Origin: Viola odorata
Lineage: Eukaryota > Streptophyta > Magnoliopsida > Malpighiales > Violaceae
Reading direction: 5' to 3'
DNA: 64,000 nucleotides
Assembly: GCA_963691705.1 (NCBI GenBank)
Contig: OY829541.1
Coordinates: 30,392,719 to 30,456,718 of the forward strand
The position numbers were made by a program, and so were the translations under genes. Shown piece by piece: positions 21,095-30,555 of this stretch (positions are counted from its first letter, which is position 1; each line of letters begins with the position of its first letter). The notes under the pieces are model-generated. The model ran no database searches. It was not told where the DNA came from and saw only the letters and a list, made by a program, of their open reading frames with translations.

Positions 21095-21730
21095 TCGAGC
21101 ACAACCTAAAGGTCCATCCTTCAGCCAGGCCCGCGGCCCATCCTTCGGCCAGTCAAGCGACCTGTCACTCGGCCAATCATGAGCCTTGTCGCTCGACTAG
21201 GGTCGTGACAAGTCACACATTTAAGAGGGCCCGCGTAACTCATGAGTAGAAGCTTCCCCTTTGTCCAAGGGTCGCAAGGGTCTTTTCCCTTTTGTAAATA
21301 TCTAGCCTATAAATATGAAGGACTTGTCTTCATTTTAGGTTGCTTATTGATTTGTGAGAATTTTCTCTAAGCCTTAAGCCGCTCTAGACTAGCTCTAGGA
21401 AGGATCTTAGATCCAGCTCGTCCACCATCCTCAAGGTGGCCGAGAGAGTCTAGCTTTCCGTAGGAAAGCTCCGGCCTTTGTTGAGGTCCGATCAAGGTAG
21501 TGTCCTTGTAAGCCTTGATCCGTGTCACTAAATAATCAACTCCGTTCCTTTTTCGTTAAACACCATCTTCCATTTCCATTCCCATTTCCGCTGCCAAACT
21601 CCATTGAACCTCCCTCAAATTCCCATCCGAAACTCATTTCCACGATCGAGCCACAAGCCAACCGAGCCCGAGACTAGATCCGGTCATCTCAAGCAATGTC
21701 CGAGCCATCCAAGGCGTTTGGACGCTATCA
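21095..21730 (+). repeat. Element A 5' LTR, 3' fragment (636 bp)
   Basis: Ends CGCTATCA at 21730 followed by AG and a PBS-like TGGTAGTGGAGC, the same spacing as in other elements. A clear TATA box TATAAATA lies at 21308-21315. The start of the LTR is missing because the array interrupts it. Confidence 0.75.
21308..21315 (+). promoter_or_regulatory. TATA box in element A LTR
   Basis: TATAAATA, followed within about 40 bases by a pyrimidine/purine-mixed start region. Typical core promoter for an LTR. Confidence 0.6.
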
Positions 21731-21732
21731 AG

Positions 21733-21750
21733 TGGTAGTGGAGCCCAGCA
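21733..21750 (+). other. Primer-binding-site-like sequence of element A
   Basis: TGGTAGTGGAGCCCAG begins two bases after the LTR end and differs from the other families by TGT for CGG-type changes in the middle. Confidence 0.6.
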
Positions 21751-22894
21751 GTCTCACGGTTGCTTTTTCCATCATTTCCAAGGTATTCCTCGGTTGAAAA
21801 CTCATCTTCTAACCGTCCTAGCCTTTTGACCATTTGGGTTTTTCTTGAGTTTTTGGCCGAATTTCCTTGTTTGATCCATGAGAAACATGTTTGATCTTGC
21901 TTGATGTGTTTGTTTGTGGATTAAATCTATTTTTCTTCATCTCTTTTATTCAAAAACCGTATGGTGTTCTTAGTTTTCTCCCTTCCAGCACAAAAATGAG
22001 CCAAGTCTCCTAGAGTACCTTTGTCTCCTTGCGTGAGTCATTCTCTTACATGTGCAGCCGGCGGCCTCCAACCCTAAAATATTATAAAGCTGCCCTAGCT
22101 AATCATTTATAACCGCACCCTCTTATCATGACATCATTGATACTCACACTTGCTCTTATCACCTAAATGCCTTATCAATCATTGATACACACACTTGCTC
22201 TTATCACATAACTCCTTATCAATCATTGATATACTTGAGCACTTATCACTCGCACCCACTCCTCTTATCACTAATACTTATCACGTGTGCTTATCAATTG
22301 TGCACTACTTGTCATACAACTTGGATCTCTCTTGCACTCAATAATAAAAAATATATATATCGAATTCAAAAAAAGAAGAAGGAAGAAACGAATTAAAAAA
22401 AAAAAAATACAATGGATTCGATGCAAGGGACTTGAGTTGGTAGTTGAGAAAGAAAGCTTGAGGAGATATGCGTTTGTGCTTGAGCCATTGAGGCATTTGG
22501 TTGTTGATCGTTGTTTGTTAATTAGTTGTGTACTTATCTTAGTTGTGGTTTGTCTCTTGAGTAGTTCGAGCTTGCCTCCTTTGTGTTTTGGTATTTCCTT
22601 TTTGATTCTCACCTTATTTCTATTCTCGGTCTAGGTGCGCTACATTGAGGCTTCGTGTGCCACGCTAGACCTTCTGTGCCTTTACTTCATGCCCTTGTTA
22701 TTTTTGTGTATCACATACGTGCCTTAGAGTCTTGCTAGTCTAAGTCGGGTTGGGGCTTGAGAGAAAATAGAGAGACGTGAGGGGAGAGCGCATTTGAGAG
22801 AAGAGTGAAACACGAGGGAAAACACAAGTGAGGGAGAGAACTAACCTTTATTGTGCATACGAATTGTGTTTGTTATTTTTGTAGGTATGAGACT
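21751..22894 (+). other. Element A leader with degenerate tandem repeats and candidate intron
   Basis: No coding function seen. AAGGTATTC at about 21780 is a possible 5' splice site and TTTTTGTAG ending at 22884 a possible 3' splice site just before the gag ATG (22895). Between about 22130 and 22330 a degenerate repeat with CTTATCA and CATTGATA words recurs several times. An AT-rich and A-rich stretch lies at about 22345-22410. Purine-rich GTGAGGGAGAG near 22830 resembles the conserved leader block of other families. Confidence 0.5.
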
Positions 22895-24330
22895 ATGTCT
22901 CGACATGAGTATCATTCGGGAGAGGAGCCGAATGCGTCGGTCCATGGGGGCGTTTATGGGGAAAAGGCCGCGCCTAATGAGGCCCTAGCCAATCTTTCGG
23001 CGAGGATGGAGGAGAGGATGACTAATCAAGAGGCCATGCTGGTGGTGCAGCAAACTATGCTGGTCAACCAACAAGCCATGATGGCTCGGATGATGGAGAC
23101 CCTCAACAACTTGTCCGAAAGGGCACCCGCACCCCAAACACAGCCACCCCAACAACCGCTTCCACCCCAAACATAGCCGTTTCAACCCCTACACCAGACT
23201 CAACCACCGTCCCAACCACCCGCACAAAACCCCATAATACCACCTTTGCCGCCGCAAGTGCAAACGCCACTTCCGCCACAACCCCAACCCCCACCTAGGC
23301 AGTAAGAGCGCCTAAAACAACCCGCAACTCACTACCACCAAAGGACCGGCCCAAGGAACCCCAACGATATTGACTACTATGCCTTCGGCCACCCCGGCCG
23401 TGAGGAAGTAGAGGTAGCCGAGAGCGTAGCAAGTGAGGACCTTGCTCCGCCCCGCGGGATGACACTAGGGTTGCTAAAGCCCCGCACCCACCACTCTGAG
23501 CCCCCGCCTAAGCCAAAAAACTACCTAAACACCACTGTCCAAGCCACCCGGAACACCGACCCCGACTTGTCCATGGCACGAGGCCCCGGCTTCATACCTC
23601 CGCGGCCACTGCCGAGAGGGCCACACCGAGAGCCACCCCTTGAGCCACCGGGGCATCCTGAATATGAAAGGGACGATGAGTACGAAGGAGGAGGGCATCG
23701 GAATCTAAGGGATAGGGACGACGACTACCGAAAACCGAAGCTGCCTTTCCCTAGTTTCGAGGGGAAAGATGATCTTGAAGCCTACTTTGATTGGGAGAAC
23801 AAGATGGAGCGCATCTTTGCTAACTATGACTACTCGGAAACCAAGAAAGTCAAGTTAGCCGTGGTTGAGTTCACGAGATTGGCTATTCAATGGTGGGACC
23901 GTATTTTGGTTAATAGAAGGCTTGAAGGAGGAAGAGCCATGACCGAATAGGGGGAATTATTGAGAGAGATGAGGCGACGGTTTGTGCCACCCCACTACAT
24001 GAGAGACGTCCATCAACGCCTCCAATCTCTTCGCCAAGGCTCACGAAGTGTGAGTGAATTTTATCATGAGATGCTCACCCTCATATTCCGGGCGGAAATC
24101 CGAGAAAGCACCGAGGCAACCATGGCGCGATTTGTCAGGGGGTTGCATAGGGAGATAGCGGATATGATAGACTTCTACACCTATTCCACCTTAGATGAGA
24201 TGTACCTTCTTGCCGTGAAGATTGAGAGGCAACTAAGCCGAAAGCCCAAAACTTCATCCCATTTGCCTATCTCTTCTTCCACCTACCCTTCCCCTTACAT
24301 GAAGGCCGAATGTCCCAATAGGACGGTGAT
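22895..24330 (+). pseudogene. Element A gag (broken)
   Basis: Starts MSRHEYHSG. A proline-rich N-terminal region is interrupted by TAG at 23174-23176 and out-of-frame sequence to about 23458. The capsid core follows (FEGKDDLEAYFDWENKM, then QWWDR), broken by TAG at 23948-23950 where relatives have a Trp-containing SWEEL-type motif, then MRRRFVPPHY and the TMARF motif. The CCHC zinc knuckle is deleted; only its end (AECPNR) remains at about 24307. Not functional. Confidence 0.85.
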
Positions 24331-26673
24331 GGTGATGCGGGAAAGTGGTGAGATAGTTAGCGAAGGGGAGGATGACGAAGAAAGTAGCCCGAGGGAGGTT
24401 TGGGAGGGAGAGGATGGTTCTAGTGAGGAAAGTGATGAATATGACCGTGTGGAGGTGCCTCAATGTCTTGTCATAAGGAGGAATTTGAGCATGAAGGGGC
24501 GTGAGGAAGATGCCTCCATTGAGCAAAGGGAAAATCTATTCCTCACGAGGGGAGTGTCCAGTGGCATGGTAATGTCTATCCTTATTGATAATGGTAGTTG
24601 CGCGGATGTGGCCAGCACTCTCCTAGTGCACTCTTTGGGACTTAGCACTTCAAAACACCCCCATCCGTATGTGTTGAATTGGTTCAACGAGGGAACACAG
24701 TCAAGGTCCAACGTCAAGTCCTTGTGCACTTCAACATCGGCGACTACAAGGACAAAAGGCTTTGCGACGTAGCACCCATGCAAGCAAGCCACTTGCTTCT
24801 TGGCCGTCTGTGGCAATACAACTGAAAGGCAATGCATGATGGGTTCAAAAACAATTACAAGCTTGAACATGTGGACCGAAAGTTTTTGATTCCACCTTTG
24901 TCACCGAGCCAAGTCTTTGAGGACCAACTCAAGCTAGAAAATGCTTGCGCTACATTTGAGATCTCGACTTCACTTCAAAAGAAAGAGTGTGATTGGAGTG
25001 AAGAGAATAAAGTAAGGGGGGACCAAGGGGAAAACAGCCGCCATGAAAGAAGAGAGCATGGCTCGAGAGAAGAAGGTAAGGAAAGCGGAGAGAAAAAGAA
25101 AGGCTTGAGTGGGAAAACACAACTTGAAAAAAATAAGCAAGTTAGTGAGGCTTTTAGAGAGGCAAGAGTGGAGAGAAAAGTGAGCTTGATGGCTAAGGGG
25201 AGAGATGTTAGGCTCGCTCTTATGTTGCGCAAACCCATTGTTCTTATTCATTTCAAGCCCTTTGTTTTAAATGCTACTAACGCTAACCCTCCTTTGCCGA
25301 AGATGATCTCTCCTCTTTTGCTAGATTTCCAAGATGTCTTCCCCATGGATGTTCCCGAAGGTCTACCTCCCCTAAGGGGAATTGATCATAAAATTGATTT
25401 TGTACCCGGTTCCACTTTGCCCAATCGGGCGGCATATCGTTGCAATCCGAAGGAAACACAAGAATTGCAAGACCAAGTCAATGGATTGTTGGCTAAGGGG
25501 TTCATCCGAGAGAGCCTTTCCCCTTGTGCCGTGCCGGTCATCCTAGTGCCCAAGAAGGACGGGAGTTGGAGGATGTGCATGGATTGTCGTGCCATAAACA
25601 AAATCACGGTGAAGTATTCTCATCCAATTCCTCGCTTAGATGATATGTTGGATGAATTGTGTCATGCTAAGATGTTTTCCAAAATTGATTTAGTCAGTGG
25701 TTACCATCAAATAAGAATGCATGAAGGTGATCAATGGAAAACGGCTTTCAAAACCAAATATGGACTATATGAATGGTTAGTGATGCCTTTCGGCCTCACT
25801 AACGCACCTAACACTTTTATGAGATTAATGAACCATGTTTTGAGGTCTTTTATTGGTCACTTTGTGGTGGTATATTTTGATGACATCTTAGCCTATAGCA
25901 CTTCACCACAAGCACACCTAGAACACTTGCGTCGAGTTTTCCAAACCCTTCGTGAGCACAAGTTGTATGCTAAGCTTTCTAAATGTGAGTTTTGCTTGGA
26001 AGAGGTGCATTTTCTTGGTTTTCTTGTAGGATCCGAAGGACTTAAGGTGGACAATGAGAAGGTGAAAGCGATAGCCGAATAGCCCACGCCCACTACAGTT
26101 GGAGAGATCCGATCCTTCGATGGTCTCGCGAGATTCTATAGGCGTTTTGTGAAGGACTTCTCCACCATCGCGGCACCCCTAAACGACCTCACCAAGAAGG
26201 ACGTGCCTTTCATTTGGGGGGAGGAACAAGAGGAGGCATTCAACACCCTCAAGGCTCGGCTCACCTCTAGTCCGGTGCTTGTCTTGCCCAACTTTGACAA
26301 GACATTCGAAGTAGAATGTGATGCGAGTGGCATGGGCATTGGGGCTGTACTTATTCAAGAGAAGAGGCTCGTGGCCTACTTTAGTGAGAAGCTTAAGGCG
26401 GCTCAACTCAACTATTGCACCTACGACAAAGAGTTGTACGCCTTGGTGAGGGCCTTAGCCGTTTGGGAGCATTATTTATTGCCTAAGGAATTTGTGGTCC
26501 ACAGGGACCACTTGAGCCTCAAATATTTGAAAGGCCAAGGCAAGCTCAACAAAATACATGCGGCGTGGATGGAGTTTGTCGAGAGGTTCTCATATCACAT
26601 CAGTACCTCAAGGGTAAAGACAACGTGGTAGCCGATGCGCTATCACGTAGGTACGCACTTCTTATCTCCTTAC
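24331..26673 (+). pseudogene. Element A pol: protease, RT, part of RNase H (broken)
   Basis: An acidic spacer leads to a protease with IDNGS (Asp codon at 24587). A one-base frameshift near 24697 and a TGA in the LGRLWQYN region disrupt it. Linker with one [10 protein letters not shown] copy near 25033. RT has [24 protein letters not shown] and YFDD (25873-25884), then TAG at 26080-26082 replacing the Trp before PTP. RNase H has the [15 protein letters not shown] and HRDHLSLK motifs, then another frameshift near 26603. Coding is cut at 26673 by element C and resumes at 34342. Confidence 0.88.
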
Positions 26674-26880
26674 TGATGCGAATCCACGCATCCAACTACC
26701 GTTACCACCAGCTGGTCCCATGACTCGAGCCAGAGCTAGAAAGCTTCAAGACCGTTTGTCATCTCTCATTCACAAGGAGCTGGAATGTGAGAGGACAAGT
26801 GAGGAAGCTGCACTTAGAGAGAAGACACCAAGAGTTGTGAATCTCCTTACATTCACAATGCCCGAAGATGATTCTGCCAG

Positions 26881-27043
26881 AAACGGCACTTGACCGTTTG
26901 TCACCAAAACGGCTCTTATCCGATTCATTCAAAACGGCTCTTGTCCGTTTCGCTTAAATCGGCACCTGACCGTTTCACTCAGCCATTGCCGTTTCACTCA
27001 TCTGTCTCGCGTGCCGATTGCTCAAAACGGCTCCTGCCCGTTT
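26881..27043 (+). repeat. Cluster of AACGG/CCGTT inverted pairs in U3
   Basis: Nine copies of AAACGG or its complement in about 163 bp, largely as short inverted pairs with 7-base spacers, such as AAACGG-CACTTGA-CCGTTT and AAACGG-CTCTTGT-CCGTTT. Interspersed degenerate copies read AATCGG or CCGATT. The same cluster is at 33609-33771 (C 3' LTR), 36887-37049 and 43579-43741 (D1) and 45005-45167 and about 51738-51901 (D2). AACGG is the core of plant MSA/MYB sites; a regulatory role is inference. Confidence 0.8.
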
Positions 27044-27205
27044 CGCGTGTCCAGAAGCGCGCGTTGACTGAAGTTTAAGTTGTTGACTTTAATTATTTTA
27101 GCTTAATTAGTTAATTAGACAGTTTTAATTAGTTAAGTTATCTTCCTATTTTAGAAGTCCTACTTCTATTCCTATTTGGTTCACTATTAGGGTTTGTTTG
27201 TAACC

Positions 27206-27212
27206 TATATAA
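27206..27212 (+). promoter_or_regulatory. TATA box in element C 5' LTR
   Basis: TATATAA followed by GGAACCACTTGG. The same TATATAAGG context is conserved in the D1, D2, E and F LTRs (for example TTATATAAGG on the minus strand near 61876). Confidence 0.7.
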
Positions 27213-27613
27213 GGAACCACTTGGCTACTTTATTAAGTTGGCTGTTATTTGATAAATTGAGATATTCTCTTCAATCTCCGCCCCTTGTTCAAGTTGGTTG
27301 AACCTTGTTCTTCTTGAGTCCGCAATACTTGAGTCGTATACAAGTAAATCTTGGAATTGCATCCTACTTGTTGTTTATCTTCTTGTTCGGACTTTGGTTG
27401 GCTGTTGCTTAGCGTTCAGCAGGTCTTAGTTGTGCAAGTTTATCATTCACAAGGACCCTCTCTTGTTCGGATTTTGGTTGGCTGTTGCTTGGCGTTCAGC
27501 AGGTCTTAATTGTGCAAGTGAGTTCTATCTATTCTATCTATTCCGCAGGAAATCCATCTTTGAACAATGATCAAAATTGGTGCTACGCATCCTAAGGAAC
27601 CAGGATCGTATCA

Positions 27614-28539
27614 GTTGGTAGCGGAGCTTAAGGCGTTCAAAGATTGGTAAGTATCTTAATTGTTTTCAAGTTTTCATCGTTGAAATCGGTATTTCTTTCT
27701 ACTCCATTCAAAACCGATTTCTTTGCTGTGCTTGGTTAGTTACTTGAATACAATTGGTTGTGTTTCGGTCCAGTTTGTTGTGTTGAAATTCGCTAAATTA
27801 CTTGCGTTTTCTACCCACACGAAGGTCACGAAATACAAGAGAAAATTCTGTTCAGTATCAGTTGTCGAATTTGTATTCATATATATAGCAACTGAAGTCC
27901 GATTTTAGTAATTGTGATTTCGTTGGAAAGCTGAATCTATTGGGCTTCCGAATCAAAAAGAATCGGTCGATTCGGAGTTCAGAGTAAAAAGTTCTGATCA
28001 AAACACTAAATTGTGTTTTGCTGTCAAAAAAAAAAAAAAAAAAAACAGGGAAAATTCCCATAGAAAAGAAAGGGATTCGATTCTGCGAATACAAAAATAT
28101 ATAGAAGTATTTGCTCCAAAAAAAAAAAAAAAAAAAAAAAAAAAACCAGATTTATCAAGGCATTAAATTGCACTACGATTGGATATTACAATCATAACTG
28201 AAATTGAATTTGTTTGAGTCCGTTCGAGTCAATTTGAGCTTTCTTGATTCCTTGAAATTGCCTTCTACTCTACTTGCTATTTGTTTGATTGGTTGTTCTT
28301 ACAATTACTCAAATATCAAGTGTCACCTTTCTTTTCAGTGCTAGTTTTCTTTGAGAGTCTTCTTGGAAGCTTTTCTTTGGATTCTTGAGTCTCACTAACA
28401 CTTGAACTTTGCAGGGAATTTTGAGAGATTTTGTGAGATTATTAGAGTGATTAAACACGAGAGTAAACACGTGAGGGAGTGCTAGGTTAGTGCAATTTTA
28501 CGTTTTCTTTGGTGTTGTGAATTTCAGGAAAAGTAAACG
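27614..28539 (+). other. Element C leader with candidate intron 27647-28527
   Basis: TTGGTAAGTAT at 27645-27655 is a strong 5' splice-site match; TGTGAATTTCAG ending at 28527 is a good 3' splice site, 12 bases before the gag ATG. The interval holds A-runs near 28024-28044 and 28117-28145 and an inverted-repeat-rich stretch with CCGAATC and GATTCGG near 27950-27985. The conserved block near 28432-28486 contains GAGAGTAAACACGTGAGGGA. Confidence 0.65.
27616..27635 (+). other. Primer-binding-site-like sequence of element C
   Basis: TGGTAGCGGAGCTTAAGGCG starts two bases after the LTR, identical in D1 and D2. It matches 10 of the first 12 bases of the usual plant initiator-Met PBS. Confidence 0.7.
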
Positions 28540-30423
28540 ATGTCTCAAGAGGGAGTACAACAACCCGATCTATCGGCTATACTAGCCAACATGACGGAAC
28601 AGCTCCGAACATTGAATGAACGGCAATTAACTGCAAATGAGCGGCAGCTAACTGCCGATGCAAGGCTGGCTAGGGTGGAAGCGTTAGGTACCATTAATCC
28701 AGTTCCTATAGCCGCGAATAACCAACGTGATGGCCGTTTGACTGATCTGTCCGAAGAAGATGACAACGCCCGTCGACCACGTGATGTGAATCGTCGGCAT
28801 AATCTTGCTTTGGTCCCTCCTAGGCGACTTGCCAGACGTGGTCCGCAATTACCACATTCTGATTTGGAAGGTGAACCTGATGGGGGAGAAGGCTGGATAA
28901 ATACAAGGGATGGACAGAGGAGAGAGAGACGAGACCGTCGTGATGGTAGGAGAGAACGGGAGGATGACCGTTTGGATGCTAATCTCAGCAGCATCAAAAT
29001 AAAAATACCTCCGTTTGAGGGTACTGACGACCCTGATACCTTCTTGACATGGGAACGGAAGGTCGATGCCATCTTCGTATGTCACAATTATTCAGAGAGT
29101 AAAAAGGTTCAGCTCGCAGCAGTCGAATTCGGTGGGTATGCTAGTCATTGGTGGGAGCAGTTCAATCTGAAAAGGGCAGCTGTCTTAGCTGGTCCGATTG
29201 CTAATTGGGAAGAGATGAAGCAGGCGATGAGGCAACGGTTTGTTCCTGCCCATTTTCACCGAGAGCTTCATCAACGGCTTCAAACATTGAAGCAAGGCAG
29301 TAAGGGGGTTGGGTCTTATTTTAATGAGATGGAAATCGCCCTGGCTCAAGCACGGATTACTGAGGCACCTGAAGTGACAATGGCACGATTTAGTGCTGGG
29401 TTGAATCAAGATATTGCCGATGCATTGGAGCTGACTCAATATAACACTATTGAGGAGATGCTTCATATGGCTCAAAAGATTGAGAAACATAGGAAAGCTA
29501 GGAGTTCCTATAAGTCTACTGGGTCGACACCTTGGAAGAAGACGTCTTGGAATAAGGATGATAAACCGGCCCCTGCCGTTTTGAAGGGATCTGCCAGTGC
29601 TGTTATTCCTTCTAAAACGGCAACTACCAAACCTTATACTCCACCAGTGGATCGGTCAGCTACTAAGTAGATTGTTTGTTTTAAGTGGAACGGCCGAGGG
29701 CATAAGAAATCAGAATGCCCTAACAAAAGAGTCTTCATCATCAGGCCGAATGGAGAGGAGGAATCGGATGATGAGCGGGAGGAATCGGAATCGGAAAATG
29801 CCGATGCCGATTCAGATGTTGACCGACAGGAAGGAGAGCAGGTGAACTTGCTTGTTGTGCGTCGGAACCTCAACGTACAAACCACAGAAGAAGTTTGTGA
29901 TGAAGAGCAACGGACCAATCTGTTTCATACCCGAGGCGTGATAGACAAGAAAGGTTGTTCCATTATCATTGATAACGGCAGTTGCACCAACTGTGCGAGT
30001 TGGTTGATGGTTGATAAACTGGGTTTACCAACGGTAAGGCATCCGAAACCATATCTTCTACATTGGATGACGGATGACAACGGTATTAAGGTAACCAAAC
30101 AGGTACTTGCAAAGTTCAGAATCGGCAAGTACTATGATGAAGTTCTCTGTGATGTTGTGCCGATGCAAGCGAGCCATATCATCCTTGGGCGACCGTGGCA
30201 GTTTGACCGAGCGGCAAATCATGAGGGAAGGAGAAATCTTTACAAGATAGAAAAGGATGGTCAAAAATTCACCTTGGCACCGTTAACACAAGCTGAAGTG
30301 TTTAAGGATCAGCAATGGCTTGCTAAGTCACATGCTGAATATGAAGTAGCGACACAACTTGAGAGAGAAAAAGAAGGTTTGAGTGTGAAAAACATTGAGA
30401 GCCAAACTGAGCGTGTGAGCTTT

Positions 30424-30555
30424 CAACATTCGCATGAAAAGAGTAAGCATGCAGAGGGTGAGTGTGAGCGAGAAAAACATTCACATGAAAACAGCAAGCA
30501 TGCAGAGGGAGAGAGTAAACATTCGCACGAAAATAGTAAGCGTGCTGAGAGTGGC
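30424..30555 (+). repeat. Linker minisatellite in element C
   Basis: Three copies of a 40-50 base motif reading HSHEKSKHAEGE, HSHENSKHAEGE and HSHENSKRAESG, with GCATG at the copy edges. It sits between protease and RT. Confidence 0.8.

Larger units (their letters stand above)
21095..26673 (+). mobile_element. Element A, left part: old Ty3/gypsy element cut by array and by element C
   Basis: Contains an LTR fragment, a PBS-like site, leader, and gag, protease, RT and RNase H coding sequence on the + strand with several stops and frameshifts. The left side is cut by the tandem array; the right side is cut at 26673 by element C, with TSD CTTAC. Its polyprotein is closest to that of element B in this window (shared [16 protein letters not shown] region and CMDCR motif). 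It resumes at 34342. Confidence 0.88.
26674..27613 (+). repeat. Element C 5' LTR (940 bp)
   Basis: TGATGCGAATCC...ATCGTATCA. The first 220 bases duplicate the end of the pol frame. U3 contains a cluster of AACGG palindromes (26881-27043), then a TATATAA box at 27206-27212. The 3' part holds a two-copy tandem repeat of period 80 bp (about 27382-27521), each starting CTTGTTCGG. Confidence 0.96.

Noticed and set aside
22287..22634. Overlapping short frames on both strands in element A's leader
   Set aside because: They fall in AT-rich leader sequence with no homology and are out of context with the gag start at 22895.
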